Below, piece after piece: positions 12,494 through 23,489 of a DNA stretch of 64,000 nucleotides (positions are counted from its first letter, which is position 1; each line of letters starts with the position of its first letter). Position numbers and translations under genes: made by a program. This stretch comes from Cervus elaphus (lineage: Eukaryota; Chordata; Mammalia; Artiodactyla; Cervidae): assembly GCF_910594005.1 (NCBI RefSeq), contig NC_057828.1, positions 10,118,235 to 10,182,234 on the forward strand, in the 5' to 3' direction. The notes under the pieces are model-generated. The model was not told the origin of the DNA and searched no databases. It worked only from the letters and a program-made list of their open reading frames with translations.

Positions 12494-13195
12494 AGTTCAG
12501 TTCAGTCGCTCAGTCGTCTCCGATTCTTTGCAACCCCATGGACTGCAGCATGCCAGGCCTCCCTGTCCAACACCAACTCCTGGAGTTTACTCAAACTCAT
12601 GTCCATCGAGTCGGTGATGCCATCTAACCATCTCATCCTCTGTCGTCCCCATTCCCTTCTCCTCCCACCTTCAATCTTTCCCAGCATCAGGGTCTTCCCA
12701 AAAGAGTCAGTTCTTCGCATCAGATGGTCAAAGTATTGAAGTCTCAGCTTCATCATCAATCCTTCCAATGAATATTCAGGACTGATTTTCTTTAGGATGC
12801 ACTGCTTGGATCCCCTTGCAGTTCAAGAGACTCTCAAGAGTCTTCTCCAACACCACAGTTCAAAAGCATCAATTCTTCAGCACTCAGCTTTCTTCATAGT
12901 CCAACTCTCACATCCATATATGACTATTGGAAAAACCATAGCTTTGACTAGATGGACCTTTGTTGGCAAAGTAATATCTCTGCTTTTTAATATGCTGGCT
13001 AGGTTGGTCATAACTTTTCTTCTGAGGAGCAAGTGTTTTAATTTCATGGCTGCAGTCACCATCTGCAGTCATTTTGGAGCCCCCCCTCCCCACCAAAAAA
13101 AAAGAAAAAAAATCTGCCACTGTTTCCACTGTTTCCCCATCTATTTGCCATGAAGTGATGGGACCAAATGTCGTGATCTTAGTTTTCTGAATGTC
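12494..13195 (-). mobile_element. BovB LINE 3' part, antisense
   Basis: Starts with the complement of the BovB 3' end (AGTTCAGTTCAGTCGCTCAG) and continues through AATCTTTCCCAGCATCAGGG and TTTGTTGGCAAAGTAATATC to the reverse-transcriptase C-terminal part. An A/C-rich expansion interrupts it near 13081-13112. The frames on both strands, including one of 118 codons on plus, are decayed BovB or its complement. Confidence 0.92.
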
Positions 13196-14249
13196 TTTTT
13201 TTTTTCTGAATGTCTTTAAACTGACAGGTAACTCAACAAGCACATTTTTATACATGTTTGAGTACAGTTGTCAAAATATATGCACACATTGGGCAAACAC
13301 TGTGTATATCAATATTTTGAGTTTTAATATGACAAATGGACTTGTTTAATGTTTCCACATAGGCAGTTAAGATGAGGAATCACTGTTTTCTTCATTTAAT
13401 ACTGCAGGAGGCAAACAATCAATTGTAAAAGCAATTATCCAAATTAATCCCCTTGCATAGTTTCTATAACAATGTATAAAATGCTTGTACTTTGTTCCTA
13501 TCATATTTATCTTGAATACATTTACTGTAACGTGATTTTCTTTCTTGTTTCTAATAAAAATAGATTTTGCATTTTATATGTCTTCATTGCTTACATTTTT
13601 CTAGTGCTGTATACCTGTTGCATTTTACAAAATTATTTTTCCACATTAAATTGTGCAGGAGGAATCCGTGGTGACGGATTCTAGATACTGTGGGAAGTAC
13701 TGAGCTTCATGAAAATTTCAGAAGACAAATAGAATATCTTTTAAAATATAGTAGGGTATTTGGAGTGGTATTAGTATGTAGAAACTTAAATAGTGACTTA
13801 ATCAATATTTGACTAACAAAAGACAAAAGTATGAAGTTCAAGTTTTGAATTTCTGTCATTGAGTGAATAGTGAGACACTCAATTTTCTGGGAAATTCAGA
13901 AGACTCAAGTTTGGAAAAGGCAGGAGGAGCTAGCAAGATAGTTTATAAGTATTTCAAATGTTTGATGGGTCTCTTCTGTATTTACATCATAGTTAAAATT
14001 TTCAGAGATACCTGAAAAATCATGGTACCCTTTCCTCCCCCTGAGTTTGCATGACACGGGGTCATAAAATGGCAATTGGCCTCAGGTGTTTCACGAGGTG
14101 TCAGCAGAGAAGCTCTTTGTTTCTCACACTCCACTGCCTCCCAGCAGTCCTGTGTACACTTTTAAAGATTTAGCCTGAAGATAAATCTGAATGACATTGC
14201 ATTTAGAATCAGTACTATCTTGAAAAATACAAAATGCTTTTTTGGAGAT
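13196..14249. other. AT-rich intergenic DNA, no gene seen
   Basis: No exon, RNA gene or confidently recognised repeat. GC rises near 14040-14160 but without a supported feature. Confidence 0.55.
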
Positions 14250-14656
14250 TGTTATGCCCGATGTCTGAATCCCCGAGCGGGAAGAGAGAGAAGGCTTCCA
14301 AGACAATGCAACTCGCAAAAAGTGAAGTTTATTACTGTCTCGAGCCAGGGCCTTCTGCCACAAACATCACAATGGTGCAGGGTCAGAAAGCGCCGAGCTC
14401 AAGCTTGTTACACAGATTTATAAGATATGCAAAAGCGGTTAGTAGCTGGCTTAAGCGGATTGGTTACATGTTTGCAAAGTAATTCTATCGGTACAGACTT
14501 TCGCGGGCTTTTCAGCTCTCCCTTTGTTCTTACTGGGCGCATATTGATTGGCTGGCTCCAGGTTACCTGATGGGGGTAGGGAATCTTACCATTTCGGGGG
14601 AAGCTAAAACTTAGGTCCAGGCCGCCCGTCATGGTATTAACCCTGGCAGCCTCACA
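14250..14656 (-). mobile_element. Solo LTR of an endogenous retrovirus, complete, minus strand
   Basis: A 407-bp unit begins TGTTATGCCC and ends GCAGCCTCACA on plus, so it has TGT...ACA ends. It is bounded by the exact 5-bp direct repeat GAGAT (14245-14249 and 14657-14661). Read on minus it has a TATA-like CTTATAAATC, then AATAAA (complement near 14326-14332), then a short R/U5-like end, the normal LTR order. No internal viral sequence adjoins it, so it is a solo LTR left by recombination. The 116- and 82-codon frames in it are not genes. Confidence 0.85.
14325..14335 (-). promoter_or_regulatory. LTR polyadenylation signal
   Basis: AATAAA on the minus strand (plus strand tttatt within GTGAAGTTTATTACTG), placed about 80 bp before the 3' end of the solo LTR, as expected for an LTR R region. 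Confidence 0.6.
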
Positions 14657-14661
14657 GAGAT

Positions 14662-15679
14662 CAAAGTGTATTTTATGAACACAGGTTTCTACCAAAATGA
14701 GAGTTTGCAATGAGTACTCACATGTCTGAACTCCATCAGTGAAGTGTATTTCTAGCATGATATTTCAAATTATCTTTATTTCTCAGATGTACTTGGAGTG
14801 ATGAATAACCAACAAATTAACAGGCAAATAAACATAGATAGGTATTAGCATATTTAAGAAATGAAACATACTATGCTATCCAATTTTACAGGGATAGTTC
14901 TGACACCTTTGACTAAGTATATCAATATATCTTATTATTTGTTCAATTTTCATGACGGCTTATGACTGTCATCTGTCACACTGTTCAGATATTTTGCATT
15001 TATTTGTATAATTATATATATATATATATATATACACACATGTCTTCTCACTATACTGCGTATCCCTGTATTTATTCCTTTTTAGTAACTAGAATTCAGC
15101 CTGACAAAGATTAGGGGCTAAATAAATATAAGTAAATGAAAGATGGACTTTACTAAACATACAGTCTGACCAGAACAAAATCCTTATTAATTACTGAGTT
15201 CCATTTGCTTGTCAGTAGCCTTCTGCCTAGGCACACTAAAAAGATTTGAAATGCTGGTTGTTATTATCTTTAGGCACGGCTGTTCAGTGATTCTGTTATT
15301 AAAAGAAATTTAATTTTCTTCTTATGAAAAAGTGAAGTAACTAGCCCACTCTTAGAATGAATTTTGAATTTCCTAGAAGAAAATGCACTTTGAAATGCTC
15401 ATTTCTTCTTTCTAAAGTTATTTGAAATATGGCAGAGAAGATGTCTCTTGCAGAGAAGTCTCTTAACCATTCTACTCCAATAACTCTAGTAATCCAGGTC
15501 TCTAAAATAATCTTCGCTGAGAGGCTCACTCCGTACCACTAACCTGGGAACATCTGCTTTCCAGCAAATATCTGCATTTTAGAGAACAGCAAGGCTTATC
15601 ACTGTGATTTGTTTTCCTCCCTATGAAACTAAGCAAAAGCATTTTTCACTCAAAATGTTGTAAGTAATTTTGTCTAACT
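14662..15679. other. AT-rich intergenic DNA with a (TA)n/(CA)n microsatellite
   Basis: No gene seen. A TA-rich run passing into CACACA lies at 15013-15040. The 62-codon minus frame at 15341-15529 has no recognisable features. Confidence 0.55.
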
Positions 15680-15866
15680 GGGCTTCCCCTGGTGGCTCAG
15701 ACAGTAAAGAATCCGCCCGCATTGCAGGAGACCTGGATTCGATCCCTGGGTTGGGAAGATCCGCTGGAGAAGGGAAAGGCTCCAGTGTCTGACCTGGAGA
15801 ATTCCATCGACGGTATGTCCAGGGCGTAGCAAAGAGTCGAACACGAGTGCGCGACTTTCACTTTCA
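15680..15866 (+). mobile_element. Bov-tA-type SINE, sense
   Basis: GGGCTTCCCCTGGTGGCTCA head, GCATTGCAGGAGACCTGG, GGTTGGGAAGATCCGCTGG, then AGCAAAGAGTCGAACACG and GCGACTTTCACTTTCA. It lies directly upstream of the CpG-rich island. Confidence 0.9.
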
Positions 15867-15938
15867 TATTGTTTTAACACTTTCATACAAAATTATATCT
15901 GAGAGCATTTAACACTTTTTGAAGCCAGAAGCTCTGTC

Positions 15939-16332
15939 GCCCTGGCCAGCCGCCCTCCTGTCCCACGCGGCGGGGCAGCGACGGCCTCAACCCAGGAGAG
16001 CGTCCGGGGAGCGAGCGGTCCCGGCGGCGGCCGGGGCCTGGAGACGCCGCAGCCCGAGGCCCGGGGCCGGGAGCGCGGGGTGTGGGCTGGGAGCGCCCGG
16101 GGCGGCGGAGGCAGCCCGCGGCCTGAGGGCGGAGCGCGGCGGCCGGCCCGGGTCGGGTGGCGCGGCTCCTTGGGGGCCCCGAGGTGCGGCTTTCGGGGAC
16201 GGGGCGCCGCGAGGGCGCGTCCGGGAGCTCGGGGGGCCGCGGGGCCGGGGGCTGCGGTGTCCGTCCCGGGCTCCGGCCGCGGCTGAGTTTGGGGGAGAGA
16301 GAGCCTACGCCCCGGGAGGCGGCGGGGTGGGG
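15939..16332. promoter_or_regulatory. Isolated CpG island, possible promoter or GC-rich retrocopy
   Basis: About 390 bp of very high GC with dense CpG dinucleotides (for example GCGGCGGCCGGGGCC near 16023), in a region that is otherwise strongly AT-rich. CpG density this high usually means germline-unmethylated promoter DNA or a recent insertion of such sequence. Overlapping frames of up to 184 codons occur on both strands in several phases, as expected from composition alone, and none shows coding-like features. It is followed after about 60 bp by an A14 run (16390-16403). No TATA box or identified downstream gene is visible. Confidence 0.75.
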
Positions 16333-16389
16333 ACGGGGGCATTTTGGTTACTAATTTTCTCTCAGGTTGAGGAGACAAGAACTGAAAGG

Positions 16390-16403
16390 AAAAAAAAAAA
16401 AAA
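16390..16403 (+). repeat. A14 tract after the CpG island
   Basis: A pure run of 14 adenines. It could be the poly(A) end of a retrotransposed GC-rich transcript (sense on plus) or a chance low-complexity run. A target duplication was looked for and not found. Confidence 0.9.
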
Positions 16404-16535
16404 GGTGTTTTGGATTTGAGGATCTGGAAGATCCTATGATTCCTCATGTGCGTTAACTAGTTGGGCCTTAATGTCCGAAGACGAGTCTCTCTCATAGCGT
16501 TTAACTTTGTTAATTATGGCTTTATCTTTATAAAT

Positions 16536-16973
16536 TTAAATTTCTTCTCTCTCTGTAGGCAGATGTGTCAATGTTATTTTTAAAGTTCCTGGCCGGGATG
16601 TCATTCTGAGAAAACGCCTGTTTGCCTCAGCTGAACTTAGTCTCCCATCGTTTCCTCTGGTCTGAGTTTTGATCTGCTTCGGTGCTGGTTCTGACCTTCT
16701 TTTGTCCTGAAGGTGAGAGCAGGGCTCCCAGCTCTTCGCGATTTCCATTCCAGGCTCTCTGTTGAGATCCCTGCTCTGTTCCTGCCAGGTGGAGGTAGTG
16801 TCTGGGCTCTCCACGCAGTTTCTGTTGACAGCCCATGGTGGGCGGGACCCCTCCTTACCGTGGTGGGAGTGCGGGTTCCACCTCCCCATTTTCCTATTAA
16901 TAAGGTTTGCGAAATGTTCATTCATCAATAACATCATTGTCCACCCACCAGGGGATACACCTTCAGTTGGCAA
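16536..16973 (-). CDS. Unidentified 145-codon open frame (doubtful)
   Basis: An uninterrupted minus-strand frame in sequence of average composition, longer than expected by chance for AT-rich DNA. Its predicted product is hydrophilic, with many Arg, Lys, Glu, Thr and Asn, no obvious membrane segment, no signal peptide and no motif I recognise. Three other frames of 69-94 codons overlap it on both strands, which argues against strong coding selection. It may be part of an old repeat or pseudogene. The CpG island lies downstream of it, not at its 5' end. Confidence 0.2.
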   Translation of the reverse strand: MPTEGVSPGGWTMMLLMNEHFANLINRKMGRWNPHSHHGKEGSRPPWAVNRNCVESPDTTSTWQEQSRDLNREPGMEIAKSWEPCSHLQDKRRSEPAPKQIKTQTRGNDGRLSSAEANRRFLRMTSRPGTLKITLTHLPTEREEI

Positions 16974-18162
16974 ATTTAAAAACTACATATTCTTTTACTC
17001 TCAAGCAGGTAAAAGCCTGTAACATCAGAAATGGAAATATGCATTTTTATAAATATTTATAAATGGTTGAAATGTGTACTAAAATTGTATGCATGATTAT
17101 ACTGCAAAACTGCAAATATGTTCCTTAATGTTTAGTTAAAAATCAGCTGGGGAGCTTATATCACAAAAGAATAAAGGTGAATAAATATGATAGGGTATAA
17201 TTTAAAATTATAGTGTGATTCATTATAGTCTATTCATATTAAAAATTTCCATAAAGTATATTTACATTTAACACATACTGAAAACCTATGATGATATTAA
17301 AGATTCGATTCATTGTTCAACATTTCATTTTAGGAACATATTAATATAAAATGTGATGATTTAAGAAATTATAATCTTGATAAGGATTATAAAGAACAAT
17401 TTACTAATAAAAATGAAAATAAACATAACAATCAAGGGTCAGAATTAGAAATGATGTTACTGAAGTACAGATATGTTTGTTGAAAAAACATCTTTCCCAT
17501 TTCTTAAACTTGTAAGAAGTAGACATTGTCACTAAAATCCATTAAAATAGTTTAGCTCCTTAACCAGGATCTATGTTTCACTATATATTCGTTATGTTCA
17601 TGGAAAACACATTTTCTAATTCAATGATTTTAAAGCTATTGGTCTCTTTACCACAAGTGTGATGGCAAGTGGAAATTTTGACTGAAAGGACCAATATGTT
17701 GCTCTTAAGTCTGCACTTAAACTTAAGACCTGGAAACAGTTCAACCTCGCTTGAATTTATGCCATCTGCCTTCCTTCCCATTCGAATCACAAGGCAGTTT
17801 CACAATCTAAGGGAGGATTAATATTGGTGTAAATAGATAAATAATTATGATATAAGAAATAGTGAATTAATGTGTTCTTATATACTTCCTCACCTCAAAT
17901 TATGTTTCATTCAACCCCTGGCTTCAAATACAGTGGTTCATGGCCAAGGATTTTGAAGAAACAAAATGTGATGGCTTTAAGGACTAAGCGTGCAAAATAC
18001 AAATAGTAATTTTTTCTTCTATACAATTCTTCAGTTAATTAAGTCCTAGATAAGCGGTTGGACTGAAAAAAAAATCATAAGGGAAATTATGCCACATTGT
18101 AACCCAAAGAAGATGGGGAATGAATGAAAAAGTATAGACATTCAATTTCTTAATCTTAGATT
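16974..18162. other. AT-rich intergenic DNA, no gene seen
   Basis: Rich in short AT runs, no frame above about 69 codons, no recognised repeat. Confidence 0.55.
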
Positions 18163-18350
18163 GGGCTTCCCTAGTGGCTCAGACAATAAAGAATTTGCCT
18201 GCAATGTGGGAGACCCATGTCCCATCCCTGGGTTGGATAGATCCCCTGGAAAAAGGAATGGCTACCCACTCCAGTATTCTTCCCTGGAGAAGTCCATGGA
18301 TGGAAGAATCCATGGGGTTTGGAAAGAGTTGGACACCACAGAGTGATTAT
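18163..18350 (+). mobile_element. Bov-tA-type SINE, sense
   Basis: GGGCTTCCCTAGTGGCTCAG head, AATGTGGGAGACCCATG, ATCCCCTGGAAAAAGGAATG and GAGTTGGACACC tail. Confidence 0.88.
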
Positions 18351-18392
18351 GAATAAATGTAAAAAGTCTAAACTGGATGGGGCAAGACCTAG

Positions 18393-19690
18393 AGTTCAGT
18401 TGCTCAGTGGTGTCCTACTCTTTGAGACCCCATGGACTGCAGCACACAAGGCTTTCCTATCCATCACCAACTCCCAGAGCTTGCTCAAACCCATGCCCAA
18501 TGCCTGGGTGATGCCATCCAACCACCTCATTCTCTGTCCACACTTTCTGCCTTCAATCTGTCCCAGCATCAGGGTATTTTCCAGTGAGTCAGTTCTTCGC
18601 ATCAGGTGGCCAAAGTATTGGAGCTGCAGCTTCAGCATCAGTCCTTCTAATGAATATTCAGAGTTGATTGACTGGTTTGATCTCACTGTTCAAGGGACTC
18701 TCAAGAGTCTTCTCCAACACCACAGTTCAAAAGCATCAATTCATTGGTGCTCAGCCTTCTTTAAGGTTGAACTCTCACATCCACACATGACTACTGGAAA
18801 ACTATAGCCTTCACTTTATGGACCGTGTTTGGTAAAGTGATGTCTCTGCTTTTTAATATACTGTCTAGGTTTGTCAAAGCTTTTCTTTCAAGGAGCAAGT
18901 ATCTTAATTTCATGGCTGCACTCACTGTCTGTAATCATTTTGGAGCCCTCCAAAATAAAGTCTCATTGTTTCCATTATTTCTCCATCTATTTGTTATGTA
19001 GTGATGAGATTGGATGCCATTCAGTTCAGTTCAGTTTAGTCACTCAGTCATGTCCAACTCTTTGCTACCCCATGGACTGCAGCACACCAGGCCTCCTTCT
19101 TCATCACCAACTCCCAGAGTTTACTCAAATTCATGCTGAGTCAGTGATGCCATCCAACCATCTCATCCTCAGTCCATTCCTTCTCCTCCCGCCCTCAATC
19201 TTTCCCAGCATCAGGGTTTTTTCAAATGAGTCAGCTCTTTCCATCAGGTGGCCAAAGTACTGGAGTTTCAGCTTCACCATCAGTCCTTCCAATGAATATT
19301 CAGGACTGATTTCCTTTATGATGGACTGGTTGGATCTCCTTGCAGTCCAAGGGACTGTCAAGAGTCTTCTCCAACACCACAGTTCAAAAGCATCAATTCT
19401 TCGGTGCTCAGCTTTCCTTATAGTCCAATTCTCACATCCATACATGACCACTGGAGAAACCATAGCTTTGATTAGACGGACTTTTGTTGGCAAAGTAATG
19501 CCCCTGCTTTTCAACATGCCATCTAGGTTGGTCATTATCTTAATGATAATATGGGATGCCATTATCTTTATTTTTTGAATGCCGAGTTTTAAGCTGGTAT
19601 ATATTTTTTTGGCTTGTTTCTTTTACTCTCCTCTTTCACCTTTAGTTCTTTTTTGCTTTCTGCCATGACAGTGGTGCTGCAGTAGAAATT
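18393..19690 (-). mobile_element. BovB LINE 3' part, antisense, split by a second BovB
   Basis: The outer copy covers 18393-19021 and resumes at about 19554, running on to about 19690 in the correct order (the complement of the reverse-transcriptase region: GAATGCCGAGTTTTAAGC, then CTTTCTGCCATGACAGTGG). The split is caused by the inner BovB at 19022-19553. Frames of up to 235 codons on plus here are decayed LINE complement, not genes. Confidence 0.9.
19022..19553 (-). mobile_element. Inner BovB LINE inserted into another BovB, same strand
   Basis: Begins TCAGTTCAGTTCAGTTTAG, the complement of a BovB 3' end, and is 5' truncated near 19545. It is bounded by the direct repeat GGATGCCATT (19012-19021 and 19554-19563), a 10-bp target duplication taken from the host BovB. 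The 143-codon minus frame (19131-19562) is the C-terminal part of the LINE protein, without the polymerase box. Confidence 0.9.
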
Positions 19691-19699
19691 ACTAGGCAG

Positions 19700-20190
19700 T
19701 CAGTGTATAACTCTGAAACCTCAGTCTTGTTTTCAGGAAACATCCTGCTCCATTGTCCTGAATTCCTGGAATGTGTCTTTAGTCTGATAAATTATCAGCA
19801 CTCAGATCCAGAGAAGAGAGCAACAAATAAACTCTGTTTCATGTGCTTGAGGGAAAAACAACTGGTGATCATTAATCTTAAGTCCATGCATTTGGCCCAT
19901 AGTAAACTGGACAGAGGGCATGAAAAAGAGGGGTGACTTAATCCAAGGATCAAAAGAAGTCATAAAGATGATGTTAAGTATCTTAACCTTTAAATTCAAT
20001 GTTTAGAAATAATGTGATTTAAAGGAAGGGTATCAAAACCACCTTGGGGTGACTCTTTACCCCCTCTCTATGCTGAGAGCTTTGCACTTTCCTCCTCTTT
20101 AATAAATGTTATTCAGTTACTACCATGAGTGTTTGCATGTTCATGAATTCCATTCTTTGCCTGCGTGGACAAGAACTCGGATTCCTGTCT
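19700..20190 (+). mobile_element. Probable 5' LTR of the gamma-like ERV
   Basis: Just before the primer-binding-like site there is CTCCTCTTTAATAAATG with AATAAA at 20101-20106, followed by about 80 bp ending GATTCCTGTCTCA, the layout of an LTR R-U5 end. The 5' boundary is not clear, so the left coordinate is a guess. No second copy is in the window to confirm it. Confidence 0.5.
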
Positions 20191-20194
20191 CATC

Positions 20195-20214
20195 TTTTGG
20201 GGACTGGTCTGGAA
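20195..20214 (+). other. Primer-binding-like site (tRNA-Pro type)
   Basis: TTTGGGGACTGGTCTGGAAA resembles the 18-base proline tRNA primer site used by many gamma-like retroviruses, with about five differences. It lies right after the LTR-like end and about 640 bp before gag, as in class I ERVs. Confidence 0.5.
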
Positions 20215-21792
20215 ATCCTGAATACCTACTCAAGGCAAGCACAGACACTCACTCTCAACTCTGTCATTCACTTCTCGTTACCCAATCTAGCTGCGTGGTC
20301 TCTTGAGCCACTCTGTTTCACAAGCCTGCATGAGTTCCAAAAGCAGACAGAGTCAGTAGACAGTGGCCTCGGGTCTCGGTATTAGCCAGCAGATTGACAG
20401 GGGTGCTGAGCAAAACCTCTGCTAGGCTGCTGCCTCAGTGAGAACCGCAGGACATCTACCATTTCTCTTTCCTAACATTTAGAGGTTATGAGATTTTTCA
20501 CGTAAAGTAGGATCATTTTGGTGTGTGTGTAAATACTACTAACCTTGTGCACTACATAGCTTGCTTTAGGGGAACTCCAGTTCAGGCACACCCAATGTTC
20601 AAGAGCACAGCAAGTCCACCGACCTAGGCTCTCACTCTATATCTATCTCTAGGTGGAAAGGAAGATAGACACAGGAAGAGGACAACCGTCCAGGGTAACC
20701 GGATAATGGTGGTCAAGACCAGGTGCACTCCAAACTTGAGGGAAGCATACTGTATTGGTGTTTCTTTGCTCCCACTGTGCAAGGTGCGGACACCCTCTAT
20801 CAGAAGAACCGGAGAAAAGACAAAGAGTGCTGGACGCTGGTCTTCTGTCTTTCAGATGGGAGCAACCGCTTCGTGCCCTACACCCAGCTCAAAGCAGATG
20901 CCTTTGGCAAGTATACTGAAGAACTAGAAGTTTAACCCTTAGACCTTGGTAAAGAAGAGTATGATCTTTTTCTGCACCAAGACATAGCCTCAATAGGATC
21001 TATCTGATGGTGAAAAATGGCCCGCTGAGGGCTCATTTGATTATAATACCATCCCCCAACTAGACCTATTTTGCAGACAAGAAGGAAAATGGTCAGAAGT
21101 GCCATATATATGGGTTTTGTCTTGAGAGCGAAAACCCTCTTATCCAGGAGTTGTGGGCTTGCTACTTCTATGCTGCCTATAACTTCCTCCAAATCCTCAG
21201 GTCCAAACTGTCACCCTTAACCAGAGCTGCCCAAACCTAGCCCACAGGAGCCTCCAAAGTCTCTGGTAATGCCTTGGGCACCAGCAGCAGCTCATACCTC
21301 AGTGGCTCCTAACCCAACACTGGTGATATCTAGGCTATATCCTTCCCTCCTTCCATTACAAGAAGCTCCTAATGGGGACGTGGGAGCCACAGGAGTCCAT
21401 GTTCCTTTCCCCCTCTGAGATTTAAGGCAAATTAAATTAGACCTAGAAAGCTTTATTGAAGATCCTGATAATTACATAAGTGTTTTCCAGGGACTAAACC
21501 AATCTTTGACATGGCATGGAAAGATATTATGCTAATCCTGATTAGCACCCTTACTGACAATGAAATAAGTCATAATTAAAAATGCCCAGGGATGGGGAGA
21601 TGAATGGTATGCTACTAGCATGCAGGGGAGAGTTGACAGTGAATCAGCCTGGTTACCTACAGGGCTCCAGGCAGTGCCCATATCCGATCCTAATTGGGCA
21701 CATGACAAAGACAGTGATGACTGGAAGAGAGTTCACTCTAACACTTTCATTAAGGAAGGCTTAAGAAAACCACAAGCTAAGCCCTTCAGATC

Positions 21793-22288
21793 AGTTCAGT
21801 TGCTCAGTCATGTCTGACTCTTTGTGATCCCATGAATCGCAGCATGCCAGGCCTCCCTGTCCATGACCAACTCCCAGAATTTATTCAAACTCATGTGCAT
21901 CCAGTCGGTGATGCCATCCAGCCATCTCATCCTCTGTCGTCCCCTTCTCCTCCTGCCCCCAATCCCTCCCAGCATCAGGGTCTTTTCCAGTGAGTCAACT
22001 CATCCCATGAGGTGGCCAAAGTATTGGAGTTTCAGCTTCAGCATCAGTCCTTCCAATGAACACCCAGGACTTATCTCCTTCAGGATGGACTGGTTGGATC
22101 TCCTTGCAGTCCAAGGGACTCAAAAGAGTCTTCTGCAACACCACAAGTCAAAAACATCAATTTTTCGGCGCTCAGCTTTCTTCACGGTCCAACTCTCACA
22201 TCCATACATGACCACTGGAAAAACCATAGCCTTGACCAGACGGACCTTTGTTGGCAAAGTAATGTCTCTGATTTTTAATATGCTATCT
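21793..22288 (-). mobile_element. BovB LINE inserted in ERV gag, antisense
   Basis: A 5'-truncated BovB 3' end in reverse: AGTTCAGTTGCTCAGTCATG to TTTTTAATATGCTATCT. The flanks carry CTAAGCCCTTCAGA (about 21779-21792) and CTAAGCCCTTAGA (about 22288-22300), a target duplication with one base difference. Gag sequence continues on the far side. Confidence 0.9.
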
Positions 22289-22715
22289 AAGCCCTTAGAC
22301 TACTCCAAACTATCTGGAATTACTCATGGAAAAGGAGGTAATCCACACAGCTTTTCTGGAAAGGCTCGGGGATGCACTGAGAAATCACACTAATTTGGAC
22401 CCAGATGCCCCAAACTTATTCTGAAAGATAAATTTATTACTCAGTCAGTTCCAGGTATTCAGAGGAAACTCCCCAAACTGGCCTTTGGCCCCCATATAGA
22501 TTTAGAGGGCCTCATAGAAGGAAAGTAATACTGCTCAAAATATCCTGGAGTTAAAACTCCCTTCCAGGTCCTCCCCACCATTCTATGCAAAACAAAGAAC
22601 TCTGACCCGAAGAAAAAAATGGACATTAAAGTTGATCATGCCCAGCTCCCAGCTGGTCCCAGCTGGTCTCCAGAATTCCTTGCCCCAGCCATTTAGGAGA
22701 TAACTACTCCAAACA

Positions 22716-22927
22716 CTTCCCTGGCTTCCTTGAAGCTCACACAGTACAGCATCTGCCAACAATGCAGGAGACCCGGGTCCAATCCGTGAGTCGGGAAGAT
22801 CTCCTGCAGAAGGAAGTGGCAACCCACTCCAGTATTCTTGCCTGGAAAATCCCATGGGCGGAGGAGCCTGGTAGGGCTACAGTCCACGTGGTCGCAAGGT
22901 GTTGGACATGACTGAGCAACTTCACTC
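22716..22927 (+). mobile_element. Bov-tA-type SINE inserted in ERV gag
   Basis: Sense SINE with a 10-bp target duplication, ACTCCAAACA (22706-22715) and ACTCCAGACA (22928-22937), one mismatch. It separates capsid-like sequence from the nucleocapsid region. Confidence 0.88.
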
Positions 22928-23489
22928 ACTCCAGACAATCTTAGAGAAGAACAGGCCCCCTTCACAGTAGATATCCACATATATGCCTATGTATACTTAC
23001 TCTTTTCTTGGGTTAGTGCAGCAGCTCACTAATCCGACTGCTTCCCCTTCTTGCCTCACTAAAGGTGAATCTGTTCCGTAAAGTGCCGGTTTCCTTCTTT
23101 TTCCGAACCTCACCTCCTCTAACTCCCTTACCCTACACTGGTAAGAGCTGCCACATCAGTATTCTTAAATCGAAATCAGGATGAACCTAAGGAAAAAGAG
23201 AATAGAGGTAAGAGAAAGGCCAAAGCTCTCATTATGGCCCTACAGGGAGTTAACTTCCGGGCTACAAATGTGGGAGGACACAAGCAAAAACCTGGATTCT
23301 GTTTCTGTTGTGGCAAGGAGGGAAACTTTAAGGGACAATGCCCCCAAGGCAAGCAGAGGCCACCACCAAGGCCTTGCCCCACTTGCAAGGGAGATCACTG
23401 GAAGAGTAACATCCCCAGGGATGTAGGTTTCAGGGGTCAGAAACTCAGATCCAAGATCAAGATTGACAAGGGCCCAGGGCTTCACACAG

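Larger units (their letters stand above)
20856..23460 (+). pseudogene. gag: Class I (gamma-like) ERV gag, broken
   Basis: Starts at ATGGGAGCAACC (20856), a myristoylation-type start MGATAS as in gamma-like Gag. Matrix and capsid segments are recognisable in pieces (for example PQLDLFCRQEGKWSEVPY, about 21056-21110) but scattered between stops and shifts. Capsid is split by a BovB (21793-22288) and its C-terminal side by a SINE (22716-22927). Nucleocapsid has two zinc-knuckle-like motifs: CX2CX4NX4C at 23300-23341, where the usual His is Asn, and a second CX2CX3HX4I at 23375-23413 lacking the last Cys. Clearly non-functional. Confidence 0.85.

Noticed and set aside
15893..16447. 184-codon minus and 166-codon plus frames in the CpG island
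   Set aside because: Overlapping Pro/Arg/Gly/Ala-rich frames on both strands reflect base composition.
18871..19578. 235-codon plus-strand frame
   Set aside because: It is the complement of two BovB pieces, not a gene; the LINE's own sense is minus.
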